Below, one piece after another: positions 8,684-17,691 of a DNA stretch of 64,000 bases. The DNA comes from Pseudomonadota bacterium. GTDB lineage: Bacteria; Pseudomonadota; Gammaproteobacteria; Burkholderiales; Gallionellaceae. The stretch lies in NCBI GenBank assembly GCA_021782365.1, contig JAJXVB010000004.1, positions 1-64,000 of the forward strand. The letters are read 5' to 3'. Below the pieces are notes generated by a model that was not told the DNA's origin, ran no database searches, and was given only the letters and a program-made list of their open reading frames with translations. Each line of letters starts with the position of its first letter. The stretch's first letter is position 1. A program made the position numbers and the translations under genes.

Positions 8684-9427
8684 GTGTTAAACGATAACGG
8701 GCAATTGTTTTTCGAGAAGGATGGCATCCCGCAGGTCAAAAATGCGGACACCCTGATCCACCTCGCCCCCATCTGGCTTCTTCCTGATCTCCTTCCTTCC
8801 CTGTCCGGCATCGGGAGGATCATCGCATTCAGTTCGACCAGCCTGTATACCAAGGCTGAATCGAAGGATCCGCATGAGCGCGAACTGGCAAAAAAGCTGG
8901 CGGATGCAGAAAAAAGTGTCATCGAAGCATGCGAGAAGATGGGAATTGCATGGACGATACTGCGCCCAACCATCATCTACTGTCCGGGCAAGGACAGGAA
9001 TCTGACCCGGATTTCCCGATTCATCGCGAAGTTCGGCTTCTTCCCGCTTGCAGGAAAGGGGTCCGGCCTGCGACAGCCGGTCCATGCAGCCGACCTGGCC
9101 GACGCCTGCATGAGCGTCATGGAGAGCGAAAGGACCCGCGGCAGGTCCTACAATTTGAGCGGCGGCGAGACGCTGACCTACCGGGAAATGGTAGCCAGGA
9201 TATTCCAGGGCCTGGGGAAAAATCCCAGGTTCGTCTCCATCCCGCTTCCCCTTCTCAGGATGATGCTGACTGCTCTTGCCATGCTTCCACGATACAGGAA
9301 CTATACGGCGGAAATGGCCGACCGCATGGACAGCGATCTCTGCTTCGACCATTCCGACGCCGCTTCTGACTTCGCCTATTCCCCGAGGCCCTTTTCATGG
9401 CAGCCTCCCTGCAAGCCAGTGCGCTGA
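8684..9427 (+). pseudogene. N-terminally truncated NAD-dependent epimerase/dehydratase
   Basis: The frame begins at a GTG right after an in-frame TAA. It encodes the later part of an extended SDR protein: the D-T-L-I-H-L-A strand, S-S-T-S-L-Y-T near the catalytic Ser, the R-P-T-I-I-Y motif, the H-A-A-D-L-A-D-A segment and the substrate-binding C-terminus. The G-x-x-G-x-x-G Rossmann motif and about 50-60 residues that start all relatives are absent, and the usual Y-x-x-x-K is not evident (an A-K-K-L-A-D-A-E-K stretch stands in its place). The frame starts only 18 bases from the divergent S-layer-like gene, so insertion of that locus may have cut off the 5' end. A 247-residue product could still be made, but NAD binding is unlikely. 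Confidence 0.6.
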
Positions 9428-9575
9428 ACCTGCCAGTCGATCGCCCCTTGCACATTTGATTCGCAGGATATAATGCGCTTATTGGCCATGATTTGCCGTA
9501 TCGGCGAATCCTTGAGAAACAGAAATCGAAATTCTGGAATCAGGCATTGAACTCCAAAAACATTGAAGGAAAGCT

Positions 9576-10670
9576 ATGAGCGCAAAAGTCGCATTGATCA
9601 CCGGCGTCACCGGACAGGATGGAGCCTATCTCGCCGAATTCCTGCTCGGCAAGGGATACGAGGTTCACGGGATCAAGCGGCGGAGTTCGCTTTTCAACAC
9701 CGATCGCATCGACCATCTTTACCGCGATCCGCACGAGAAGGGGGTCAGCTTCTTTCTTCATCACGGCGACATGACGGATTCATCCAGTCTTACGAACATC
9801 ATCCAGAAGGTTCAGCCTGACGAGATATACAACCTCGCGGCGCAGAGCCATGTGGCGGTATCCTTCGAGGAACCTGAATACACCGCAAACTCCGATGCGC
9901 TTGGCGCCTTGCGCATACTCGAGGCGATCCGCATGCTTGACCTCACAAAGAAGACTCGCTTCTATCAGGCTTCCACCTCGGAACTCTACGGTCTTGTGCA
10001 GGAGATACCGCAGAAGGAGACAACCCCGTTTTATCCCAGGAGCCCCTATGCAGTTGCCAAGCTCTACGCCTACTGGATCACGGTCAATTACCGCGAGGCC
10101 TACGGCATGTATGCCTGTAACGGCATCCTCTTCAATCACGAGAGCCCCATCAGAGGCGAGACCTTCGTCACGCGCAAGATCACGCGCGCGCTTGCGCGCA
10201 TCAAGCTGGGCCTTCAGGACTGCTTGTACCTCGGCAACCTGAATGCAAAGCGCGACTGGGGCCATGCCAGGGATTACGTCGAAATGCAGTGGCTGATGCT
10301 GCAGCAGGAAAAGCCCGAGGACTTCGTGATCGCGACAGGCGTGCAATACTCTGTGCGCGATTTCGTGAACGCGGCCGCAAAGGAATTGGGCATGAATATC
10401 CGCTGGGAAGGCAAGGACGTCGACGAGGTTGGCTATCTGGATGCCGAATCCTCGCGCGCGATCGTGCGCGTCGATCCCCGCTACTTCCGCCCCACCGAAG
10501 TGGAGACCCTTCTGGGCGATCCTTCCAAGGCCAAGAACAAGCTGGGCTGGACTCCGAAGATCAGTTTCGGGGAACTGGTCAGTGAAATGGTGCGCGAGGA
10601 TTTGAAGAGCGCTGAGCGCGACGAACTCATCAAGAAGCATGGCTACGGCGCCATGAATTACCACGAGTGA
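9576..10670 (+). CDS. gmd: GDP-mannose 4,6-dehydratase
   Basis: 364 residues, close to the usual Gmd length. It converts GDP-D-mannose to GDP-4-keto-6-deoxymannose in the cytoplasm, the first step to GDP-L-fucose, colitose or rhamnose. The start has the Rossmann motif [10 protein letters not shown]; the S-T-S-E-L-Y-G catalytic segment (Thr, Ser, Glu), Y-A-V-A-K (Tyr, Lys) and the [16 protein letters not shown] block are all Gmd hallmarks. GAAGGAAAG precedes the ATG. The partner fcl follows after a toxin-antitoxin pair. A 53-base fragment of this gene's sequence recurs at 23323-23375. Confidence 0.96.
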   Translation: MSAKVALITGVTGQDGAYLAEFLLGKGYEVHGIKRRSSLFNTDRIDHLYRDPHEKGVSFFLHHGDMTDSSSLTNIIQKVQPDEIYNLAAQSHVAVSFEEPEYTANSDALGALRILEAIRMLDLTKKTRFYQASTSELYGLVQEIPQKETTPFYPRSPYAVAKLYAYWITVNYREAYGMYACNGILFNHESPIRGETFVTRKITRALARIKLGLQDCLYLGNLNAKRDWGHARDYVEMQWLMLQQEKPEDFVIATGVQYSVRDFVNAAAKELGMNIRWEGKDVDEVGYLDAESSRAIVRVDPRYFRPTEVETLLGDPSKAKNKLGWTPKISFGELVSEMVREDLKSAERDELIKKHGYGAMNYHE

Positions 10671-10676
10671 TTGCAA

Positions 10677-10976
10677 ATGCGCCTGCCTGAACGCTCCAGG
10701 GTCGTGATCCGCGAGACTGTACGTGAGATATTCGGGGAAGACGCCTCCGTGCGGCTATTCGGTTCGCGCACGGAAGACCAGGCGCGCGGGGGAGATATCG
10801 ACCTGCTGGTTGAATTGCAGAACCCGGTCGAAGATCGTGAACACAAAGTTCTGAAATTGATTGCCAGGCTACAGATTCGACTCGGAGACCAGCCGATAGA
10901 CGTCCTGGTAATCGACCCCCAAACGGAGAGAAAGCCGATACACAGGCAGGCTTTGCAAACCGGGGTGCTGCTATGA
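10677..10976 (+). CDS. mntA: MntA-like nucleotidyltransferase antitoxin
   Basis: 99 residues from the ATG at 10677; a TTG at 10671 is an alternative. It is a minimal nucleotidyltransferase with the G29-S30 and D40-x-D42 metal/NTP motif of the MNT family and a third acidic position near V-L-V-I-D. In MntA/HepT systems this enzyme adds AMP to a Tyr of the HEPN toxin and neutralises it. Its stop overlaps the start of the HEPN gene (ATGA), typical of these pairs. It sits only 6 bases after gmd, within a sugar operon, which is unusual. Confidence 0.85.
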   Translation: MRLPERSRVVIRETVREIFGEDASVRLFGSRTEDQARGGDIDLLVELQNPVEDREHKVLKLIARLQIRLGDQPIDVLVIDPQTERKPIHRQALQTGVLL

Positions 10977-11491
10977 GCGAGACATTGCCTATGGATCGCT
11001 TCCTGCAGACGATGGAAATCGTCTTTCGCGAGGGAGTGCATTTGGCATACAGCCGGAAGCGGCTTTACACCGAGCCGATCGATGCGGCCTGGGTCGAGGC
11101 TTTGTCCGGCAAACCCGAACTTGCCGAGCGGCTTGAAGCCTTCGTTTCCCGCTATGGCCGCATGCAGGACACCATGGCGGATAAATTATTTCCGCGCTGG
11201 CTTCTGGTTCTGGCAGAGCGCCCTGGCAGTCAGATTGAGACCCTGAACCGGACCGAGCGCCTGGGTGTGCTGGAATCGGTGGAAAGTTGGCTGGAGGCGC
11301 GCAACCTGCGCAACCGCCTGGTGCATGAATACATGACCGATGCTGGGGAGTTCGCGCAAAACCTGCTGCTTGCCAGACGATACAGTCTGATGCTGCTGGA
11401 GACCTACAATCGCTTGCGGACTGACGCGATTGAACGATTGATAACAGATCGCTCGAGACTGCCTGAACAACTCGATTTGGGCGGGAATTGA
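10973..11491 (+). CDS. hepT: HepT-like HEPN ribonuclease toxin
   Basis: 172 residues, all-helical in character. The R113-x4-H118-x-Y120 motif (R-N-R-L-V-H-E-Y) is the exact HepT signature: Arg and His form the RNase site and the Tyr is the residue AMPylated by MntA. It overlaps mntA by 4 bases and is followed 6 bases later by fcl, so the pair is read through with the fucose genes. It is longer than many HepT proteins (about 130-150), with extra N-terminal residues. Toxicity is inferred from family. Confidence 0.82.
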   Translation: MSETLPMDRFLQTMEIVFREGVHLAYSRKRLYTEPIDAAWVEALSGKPELAERLEAFVSRYGRMQDTMADKLFPRWLLVLAERPGSQIETLNRTERLGVLESVESWLEARNLRNRLVHEYMTDAGEFAQNLLLARRYSLMLLETYNRLRTDAIERLITDRSRLPEQLDLGGN

Positions 11492-11497
11492 AACGGA

Positions 11498-12457
11498 ATG
11501 AATAGCAACTCGAAGATATATGTAGCCGGACACCGGGGACTCGTGGGCTCGGCCATCGTGCGCTCGCTGACTCGCCATGGATTCAGTAATATCGTTTACA
11601 GAACCCATGCCGAGCTCGACCTGATCGACCAGAAATCGGTCGCAGACTTTTTTGATTCTGAGCGCCCTGAGCACGTCTTCCTTGCTGCTGCGAAGGTCGG
11701 CGGGATACATGCCAACAACACCTATCCTGCGGAGTTCATCCAGCAGAATCTGGCGATACAGATCAACGTGATCCACGAGGCATGGCGCGCGGGCGTAAAG
11801 CGCTTGCTGTTTCTGGGCTCTTCCTGCATCTATCCCAAGGAGTGCCCGCAGCCGATCAGGGAGGAATATCTCATGACCGGGCCCCTGGAATCCACCAACA
11901 AGTCCTATGCAGTGGCCAAGATCGCGGGCATAGAGATGTGCCATGCATACAACCGGCAATATGGCACGAAGTACATCGCCGCGATGCCGACCAATCTATA
12001 TGGTCCGAACGACAATTATGATTTGAACAATTCTCATGTTCTGCCAGCACTGATGCGCAAGATGCACGAGGCGAAGCTTAAAGGCGACAAGCATGTCGTC
12101 GTGTGGGGAACGGGAACGCCTCGCCGCGAATTTTTGCACAGCGACGACATGGCGGATGCTTGTGTCTACCTGATGAAGCAGGAAGATGAGAAGCTGCAAG
12201 GCCTTTTCAACGAGACCGAACCGCCGCTGATCAACGTCGGTTGCGGAGAGGACTTGACCATACGCGAGCTTGCGGAGCTGATAGCCGAAATTGTTGGATT
12301 CAAGGGCGAGCTCGTCTTCGACACCTCCAAGCCTGACGGGACCATGCGCAAGGTCATGGATGTGACGAGGATCAAGAAGCTTGGCTGGAAACCTGGGACA
12401 AGCCTGCGAGAAGGAATTTTAGCAACATACTCAAACTATCTAGGAGGCGGAAAATGA
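11498..12457 (+). CDS. fcl: GDP-L-fucose synthase
   Basis: 319 residues. A bifunctional 3,5-epimerase/4-reductase that turns the Gmd product into GDP-L-fucose with NADPH. Visible hallmarks: [10 protein letters not shown] at the N-terminus, [11 protein letters not shown], the L-G-S-S-C-I-Y-P-K catalytic Ser/Cys segment, Y-A-V-A-K-I-A-G (Tyr, Lys), N-L-Y-G-P-N-D-N-Y and R-R-E-F-L-H. It overlaps rfbF by 4 bases, so the GDP- and CDP-sugar genes look like one transcript. Confidence 0.96.
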   Translation: MNSNSKIYVAGHRGLVGSAIVRSLTRHGFSNIVYRTHAELDLIDQKSVADFFDSERPEHVFLAAAKVGGIHANNTYPAEFIQQNLAIQINVIHEAWRAGVKRLLFLGSSCIYPKECPQPIREEYLMTGPLESTNKSYAVAKIAGIEMCHAYNRQYGTKYIAAMPTNLYGPNDNYDLNNSHVLPALMRKMHEAKLKGDKHVVVWGTGTPRREFLHSDDMADACVYLMKQEDEKLQGLFNETEPPLINVGCGEDLTIRELAELIAEIVGFKGELVFDTSKPDGTMRKVMDVTRIKKLGWKPGTSLREGILATYSNYLGGGK

Positions 12458-13227
12458 AGGCCGTCATTCTTGCGGGTGGGCTTGGAACGAGGATAAGCGA
12501 GGAAACTGCGACCCGGCCAAAACCGATGATCGAGATCGGAGGCAGACCCATCCTTTGGCACATCATGAAGATATATTCTGCGCATGGCATCAATGAATTT
12601 GTCGTCTGTTGCGGATACAAGGGCTACGTCATCAAAGAATATTTCGCCAATTATTTTCTGCACATGTCTGACGTTACGTTTGACATGTGCAACAACAAAA
12701 TGGAAGTACACCAAAAAAATGCCGAGCCATGGCGGGTGACGCTGGTCGATACCGGTGATGAAAGCATGACTGGCGGACGCCTTAAGCGCGTTGCAGCATA
12801 TGTCAAGGATGAGGAAGCCTTTTGTTTCACATATGGCGACGGCGTTTCGGACGTGGACATCTCAGGGTTGATCGCATTTCATAAAAAACATGGAAAGCTT
12901 GCAACGGTAACCGCTGTCCAGCCACCCGGGCGATATGGCGCCCTCGATATGGATGAGCATCGCGTGCGCGGTTTCATCGAGAAACCGAAAGGCGATGGTG
13001 GGTGGATCAACGGCGGATTTTTTGTCTTGAATCCTTCCTGCCTGGATCTCATTGACGGAGATACGACTCCATGGGAGGCCAGGCCATTGGACCAGCTGGC
13101 TGGCAGAGGACAGCTTATGGCTTATGAACATGCAGGTTTCTGGCAGCCCATGGACACGCTGCGCGACAAGAACCAATTGGAACGTTTGTGGCAGGAGGGC
13201 AACGCTCCCTGGAAGGTCTGGAAGTGA
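12454..13227 (+). CDS. rfbF: glucose-1-phosphate cytidylyltransferase
   Basis: 257 residues, the usual length. It joins CTP and glucose-1-phosphate to CDP-glucose. The N-terminal nucleotide-binding motif reads [12 protein letters not shown], followed by [21 protein letters not shown] and W-I-N-G-G-F-F-V-L are further family signatures. It overlaps fcl at its start and rfbG at its end (GTGA), so rfbF-rfbG are translationally coupled. Confidence 0.95.
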   Translation: MKAVILAGGLGTRISEETATRPKPMIEIGGRPILWHIMKIYSAHGINEFVVCCGYKGYVIKEYFANYFLHMSDVTFDMCNNKMEVHQKNAEPWRVTLVDTGDESMTGGRLKRVAAYVKDEEAFCFTYGDGVSDVDISGLIAFHKKHGKLATVTAVQPPGRYGALDMDEHRVRGFIEKPKGDGGWINGGFFVLNPSCLDLIDGDTTPWEARPLDQLAGRGQLMAYEHAGFWQPMDTLRDKNQLERLWQEGNAPWKVWK

Positions 13228-14288
13228 ACCGGGAATTCTGGCGAAATAGGCGCGTTTTCATAACGGGTCACACGGGCTTCAAGGGCGGCTGGCTCTCTCT
13301 CTGGCTGCAATCGATGGGGGCCGAAGTGCATGGCTATGCACTCAACCCGCCAACCGAGACTAATCTATTTACAGTTTCAGAGGTTGAAAAGGGCATGGCA
13401 AGCAGTGTGATTGCCGATATCCGCGATCTCGGTATGTTGCGTCAGGCAATGCAAGCCGCGCATCCGGAAATCATTTTTCACCTGGCAGCGCAGCCTCTGG
13501 TCCGTCATTCCTATGTCGAGCCTATAGAAACCTATGCCGTGAACGTGATGGGGACCGTGCATATGCTCGAAGCGGTGCGTGCCACGCCAGGGGTAAAGGC
13601 CGTCGTCAACGTCACGACGGACAAATGCTATGAAAACCGCGAATGGGTCTGGGGCTACCGCGAGAACGAGGCGATGGGCGGATTCGATCCGTATTCCAGC
13701 AGCAAGGCTTGTGCGGAACTGGTGACCGCAGCATACAGGCGTTCCTTTCTTGAATCGGCAGGTGTCGCATTGGCAAGCGCCCGCGCAGGCAACGTCATAG
13801 GCGGGGGAGATTGGGCAGAAGACCGCCTGATCCCGGATTTTTTAAGGGCAGTGGATTCAGGAGAGATGCTGAAGATACGTTCGCCAGGATCGACGCGCCC
13901 CTGGCAGCATGTGCTGGAGCCGCTCTCAGGCTATCTGATGCTGGCCGAACATTTGTATGCGCATGGCGCAGAATTTGCCGAAGGGTGGAATTTCGGTCCA
14001 GGAGAAGACGATGCGAAACCGGTCGGCTGGATAGTCGAACGTCTGGCGGAGATGCGCAAGGATGTGCATTGGCAATGTGACGAGAGTCAGCAGCCGCATG
14101 AGGCGAATTACCTCAAGCTGGACAGCAGCAAGGCAAAATTACGATTGCACTGGTTACCCCGCTGGCACTTGCATGAGGCATTGCAGAAGACGCTGGACTG
14201 GCATCAGGCCTGGCGCAGAGGGGAGGATATGCATGCAGTCACGCTGGAGCAGATCGATCAATATCAGACTTCGGTTATGGACATCTGA
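13224..14288 (+). CDS. rfbG: CDP-glucose 4,6-dehydratase
   Basis: 354 residues from the GTG at 13224, which overlaps the rfbF stop; this start gives the family N-terminus [23 protein letters not shown]. It forms CDP-4-keto-6-deoxyglucose. Seen are the Rossmann [17 protein letters not shown] (catalytic Thr/Asp/Lys region), Y-S-S-S-K-A (Tyr, Lys) and [11 protein letters not shown]. No rfbH (3-dehydrase) follows, so the 3-hydroxyl is kept rather than removed as in CDP-3,6-dideoxyhexoses. Confidence 0.95.
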   Translation: MNREFWRNRRVFITGHTGFKGGWLSLWLQSMGAEVHGYALNPPTETNLFTVSEVEKGMASSVIADIRDLGMLRQAMQAAHPEIIFHLAAQPLVRHSYVEPIETYAVNVMGTVHMLEAVRATPGVKAVVNVTTDKCYENREWVWGYRENEAMGGFDPYSSSKACAELVTAAYRRSFLESAGVALASARAGNVIGGGDWAEDRLIPDFLRAVDSGEMLKIRSPGSTRPWQHVLEPLSGYLMLAEHLYAHGAEFAEGWNFGPGEDDAKPVGWIVERLAEMRKDVHWQCDESQQPHEANYLKLDSSKAKLRLHWLPRWHLHEALQKTLDWHQAWRRGEDMHAVTLEQIDQYQTSVMDI

Positions 14289-14291
14289 CAT

Positions 14292-14852
14292 ATGGCGCGA
14301 TTTGATTTCATTTCTGCGCCGTTGGCAGGTTTGGTAAAAGTGCAGCGCAAGGCGATCGAAGATCACCGCGGTTTTCTGTCCAGATTCTATTGCGCAGAAG
14401 AATTCCGTGAAGCAGGACTGAACAAACCTGTCGCGCAGATCAATCATACCTTGACAAGAAACAAAGGGGCCGTGCGGGGAATGCACTTCCAGTATCCGCC
14501 GCATGCGGAAACTAAACTGGTAAGTTGCCTGCACGGCCAGATATATGATGTGGCGGTTGATCTGCGTTGCGGTTCGCCCACCTTCCTGCAGTGGCACGGC
14601 GTGGTGCTTTCCGGACAAAACCGGCTCAGCCTGCTTATACCGGAAGGTTTTGCACACGGTTTCCAGACGCTGGCCGAGGACTGTGAACTGATTTACCTGC
14701 ATACGGAGAGCTATCGACCGGAGTCCGAGGGTGCGCTGAATGCGTCAGATCCCAAGCTGGCGATCGCATGGCCGCTTCCGATTGCGGAGATATCGGAAAG
14801 AGACCGGAATCATGAATGGATAGGGCAAGAATTCAAAGGGGTTGCCATATGA
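14292..14852 (+). CDS. NDP-4-keto-6-deoxyhexose 3,5- (or 5-) epimerase, RfbC family
   Basis: 186 residues with the cupin fold of RmlC. The segments G-F-L-S-R-F-Y-C, N-H-T-L-T-R-N-K-G-A-V-R-G-M-H-F-Q (base His), K-L-V-S-C-L-H-G-Q-I-Y-D-V-A-V-D-L-R and P-E-G-F-A-H-G-F (second His) are present. Classical RmlC acts on dTDP-sugars, but no rmlA/rmlB is here; placement between rfbG and a sugar C-methyltransferase points to the CDP-4-keto-6-deoxy sugar. Whether it inverts C3, C5 or both cannot be read from sequence. It overlaps the next gene by 4 bases. Confidence 0.85.
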   Translation: MARFDFISAPLAGLVKVQRKAIEDHRGFLSRFYCAEEFREAGLNKPVAQINHTLTRNKGAVRGMHFQYPPHAETKLVSCLHGQIYDVAVDLRCGSPTFLQWHGVVLSGQNRLSLLIPEGFAHGFQTLAEDCELIYLHTESYRPESEGALNASDPKLAIAWPLPIAEISERDRNHEWIGQEFKGVAI

Positions 14853-16075
14853 AATGCCGCCATTGTCAGGCTGAACTTAATACACCGCTGGTGGACTTGG
14901 GTGCTTCCCCGCCGTCCAATGCCTATCTCACGCAGCAGACGCTGCATGCGCCGGAGAAATATTTCCCATTGCGCGTGCTGGTTTGCACGAAATGCTGGCT
15001 GGTTCAGACCGAGGATTACGCTGGAGCAGACGAGCTGTTCTCTGCGGACTACGCTTATTTCAGTTCGATTTCCACGACCTGGCTGAGACACGCAGAAAAA
15101 TATGTGGCAGACATGGCAAGCCGTTTTGCGCTGGACGCAAGATCGCATTTTGTCGAGGTCGCAGCCAATGATGGTTATCTGCTGCAATATGCCAAGGCGC
15201 GCGGCATTCCCTGTCTGGGCATAGAGCCGACTGCCAGCACTGCAGATGCTGCAAGAGCCAAAGGCATTGCAATCGTCGAAGAATTCTTCGGTGTGATACT
15301 TGCGCAAAGACTTGCCGGGCAAGGCAAACAGGCAGACCTCACGGTGGCCAACAACGTGCTGGCGCATGTGCCAGACATCAACGATTTCGTAAGTGGCTTT
15401 GCGGTGCTGCTCAAGCCAGATGGTGTAGCGACCTTTGAATTCCCTCACCTGTTGAATTTGATCGAGCAGAACCAGTTCGATACCATCTACCACGAGCATT
15501 ATTCCTATCTGTCGTTGACCGCAGTCAGCGCCATCTTTCAGGCGAACGGGCTGTCGGTGTTCGATGTGGAAGAGCTGACAACACATGGCGGCAGCTTGCG
15601 TGTCTATGCGCAGCGCAAGGGCACGGGTGAGCGTGAAACCAGTCAGGCCGTGGCGGATCTTCTGGATCGCGAATCATCGGCGGGCATAAGCGGCAAAGAG
15701 TTCTATGCGGGTTTTCAGGCCAAGGCAGATAAAGTTAAAAACGACCTGCTATTTTTTCTGATAGAAGCGCAACGGGCGGGAAAAGTAGTGGCAGGATATG
15801 GTGCAGCGGCTAAGGGTAACACGTTGTTGAACTACGCTGGCATACGCCCCGATTTATTGCCTTTTGTAGCGGACCGCAATCCGGCCAAACAGGGCAAGTT
15901 CCTGCCAGGATGCCGTATTCCGATTGTCGCTGAAGAACAATTGCAACAAAGGAGGCCGGATTACGTTTTGATTCTGCCTTGGAATCTGCGAACGGAAGTG
16001 ATCGAGCAGTTGGCCTACATTCGCGATTGGGATGGCCGGTTTGTTACCGCAGTTCCATTTCTCAAATTGAACTGA
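14849..16075 (+). CDS. SAM-dependent sugar C-methyltransferase (TylC3/EvaC-like)
   Basis: 408 residues from ATG 14849; the frame starts earlier but the family start is M-K-C-R-H-C. Residues 1-60 carry the zinc-binding C-x2-C...C-x2-C domain (Methyltransf_13), then a SAM-binding core (V-E-V-A-A-N-D-G-Y-L-L near 110), a D-T-I-Y-H-E-H-Y-S-Y-L motif with the catalytic His/Tyr region, and the C-terminal Methyltransf_14 domain (G-Y-G-A-A-A-K-G-N-T-L-L-N-Y). Characterised relatives methylate C3 of NDP-4-keto-6-deoxy sugars. With rfbF/rfbG upstream this predicts a 3-C-methyl CDP-sugar. Confidence 0.88.
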   Translation: MKCRHCQAELNTPLVDLGASPPSNAYLTQQTLHAPEKYFPLRVLVCTKCWLVQTEDYAGADELFSADYAYFSSISTTWLRHAEKYVADMASRFALDARSHFVEVAANDGYLLQYAKARGIPCLGIEPTASTADAARAKGIAIVEEFFGVILAQRLAGQGKQADLTVANNVLAHVPDINDFVSGFAVLLKPDGVATFEFPHLLNLIEQNQFDTIYHEHYSYLSLTAVSAIFQANGLSVFDVEELTTHGGSLRVYAQRKGTGERETSQAVADLLDRESSAGISGKEFYAGFQAKADKVKNDLLFFLIEAQRAGKVVAGYGAAAKGNTLLNYAGIRPDLLPFVADRNPAKQGKFLPGCRIPIVAEEQLQQRRPDYVLILPWNLRTEVIEQLAYIRDWDGRFVTAVPFLKLN

Positions 16076-16082
16076 GGCAAGC

Positions 16083-16925
16083 ATGAAAATTGCGGTGACA
16101 GGGGCCAGTGGTTTTGTCGGGCGACATGTGCTGACGGCACTGCTACAGCATGATGTTGAAGTGGTTGCGATAACTAGATCTGCAAGCCGGCTTGCCAGCT
16201 TTGGCGAAGCACTCCAAGTTGTAGAAATGGATATCTCACGTACATCGGAACAAAATTTTACTCGACTGGGACGACCGGATGTATTGATTCATCTGGCATG
16301 GGATGGTCTGCCGAATTACAAATCTCTATACCATTTTGAGATTGAATTACCTAGTCAATATGTCTTCTTGAAAAGTCTGGTTGAGGCTGGCTTGCCTTCA
16401 TTGGTAGTGGCTGGAACCTGCGCTGAATATGGCATGCAATCAGGGCCACTTTCTGCGAAGTTACCCACCTGCCCATGCAATCAATATGGTTATGCAAAGG
16501 ACGCATTGCGGAAACAGCTGGAATTCTTGAAGTCAGTTAAACCTTTTAAACTTGCTTGGGGAAGGCTTTTCTATATGTATGGAGAAGGTCAGCCCGCTAC
16601 GTCTCTTTATTCTCAGCTAAAAGCAGCGGTAATTCGTGGAGACAAGGTGTTCAATTTGTCTGGTGGAGAACAGTTGCGCGACTACTTGCACGTATCGGAC
16701 GTCGCGCAAGAACTTGTAAAGTTGGCATTGGAGCAACGCGATATCGGAGCTATTAACATTTGTTCTGGAAAACCCATCTCAGTGAGAAAACTGGTAGAAC
16801 ATTGGATAAGTGTTAACGGATGGAAAGTTGAGCTCAACTTTGGCTTCTATCCTTATCCGGACTATGAGCCGATGGCTTTTTGGGGCGAACAAGACCTACG
16901 GGATTTATTTTGCAATAAAGATTGA
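16083..16925 (+). CDS. NAD(P)-dependent epimerase/dehydratase, probable 4-ketoreductase
   Basis: 280 residues, an extended SDR with G-A-S-G-F-V-G at the N-terminus, D-V-L-I-H-L-A-W, A-G-T-C-A-E-Y-G (Thr/Ser position) and Y-G-Y-A-K-D (Tyr, Lys). Small SDRs of this kind at the end of NDP-sugar operons reduce the 4-keto group; that role fits its place after the C-methyltransferase. It starts 7 bases after the preceding stop. From here to about 23.2 kb the sequence is visibly richer in A and T than the rfb genes upstream. Confidence 0.78.
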   Translation: MKIAVTGASGFVGRHVLTALLQHDVEVVAITRSASRLASFGEALQVVEMDISRTSEQNFTRLGRPDVLIHLAWDGLPNYKSLYHFEIELPSQYVFLKSLVEAGLPSLVVAGTCAEYGMQSGPLSAKLPTCPCNQYGYAKDALRKQLEFLKSVKPFKLAWGRLFYMYGEGQPATSLYSQLKAAVIRGDKVFNLSGGEQLRDYLHVSDVAQELVKLALEQRDIGAINICSGKPISVRKLVEHWISVNGWKVELNFGFYPYPDYEPMAFWGEQDLRDLFCNKD

Positions 16926-16955
16926 TTATCTGGTTTCACTAAAAGGAAAATAACC

Positions 16956-17690
16956 ATGAGTTTTGAAAAAGAAGTTCAGGAAAGAATTGATGCTATTGGG
17001 CGGAATGAAGCGCTGAAGGACAGTGCACATGCTTTTATGAAGGCATCCGTTGATCCAAAGTATTCCTATAACTTCTTCTGGCTGGGGCGGCCAATCATTC
17101 AATATCCTCAGGACATGGTTGCCATGCAGGAACTGCTCTGGGAAGTAAAGCCTGATCTTATTATCGAGACAGGAATTGCACACGGCGGATCCTTGATATT
17201 TTATGCGTCGATACTTGAGTTGATCGCCACTTGTACGGGACACGAAGGTGAAGTGCTTGGCATTGACATCGACATTCGTCCACACAATAAGAATGCGATT
17301 GAAGAGCACCCGATGTACAAGCGCATCAGCATGATACAAGGCTCCAGCATTGCTCCCGAGATTATTGCGCAGGTAAAGGAAAAGGCAAAAGGAAAGAAAA
17401 GGATACTGGTCTGTCTTGATTCGAATCATACTCACGAGCACGTTTTGGCCGAGTTGGAGGCGTATGCGCAGTTAACGAGTATTGGCAGCTATTGCGTTGT
17501 GTTTGATACGCTGATCGAAGATATGGGGGGCGGCGCTTATCCAGACCGACCATGGGGACCGGGAAACAATCCTAAAACTGCTGTGTGGGAATATCTCAAA
17601 ACGCATCCTGAATTCGAGATCAACAAAAGTATCGATCACAAGCTGCTTATCAGCGTTGCGCCGGATGGCTACTTGAAGCGCGTTAGATAG
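16956..17690 (+). CDS. CmcI-family O-methyltransferase (cephalosporin hydroxylase family)
   Basis: 244 residues of the PF04989 family, named after cephalosporin hydroxylase but mostly SAM-dependent O-methyltransferases of sugars. Features: L-G-R-P-I-I-Q-Y-P-Q-D near 50, the SAM site I-I-E-T-G-I-A-H-G-G-S, L-G-I-D-I-D-I-R, V-C-L-D-S-N-H-T-H-E-H (metal-binding Asp/His) and F-D-T-L-I-E-D-M. Within this cluster it is a good candidate for 2- or 3-O-methylation of the deoxysugar, either on the nucleotide sugar or after transfer. AAAGGAAA stands before the ATG. Confidence 0.8.
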   Translation: MSFEKEVQERIDAIGRNEALKDSAHAFMKASVDPKYSYNFFWLGRPIIQYPQDMVAMQELLWEVKPDLIIETGIAHGGSLIFYASILELIATCTGHEGEVLGIDIDIRPHNKNAIEEHPMYKRISMIQGSSIAPEIIAQVKEKAKGKKRILVCLDSNHTHEHVLAELEAYAQLTSIGSYCVVFDTLIEDMGGGAYPDRPWGPGNNPKTAVWEYLKTHPEFEINKSIDHKLLISVAPDGYLKRVR

Positions 17691-17691
17691 G

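Noticed and set aside
9780-10676. 298-codon minus-strand frame opposite gmd
   Set aside because: Shadow of gmd. It did help reveal the inverted gmd fragment at 23323-23375, because a similar shadow peptide appears there.
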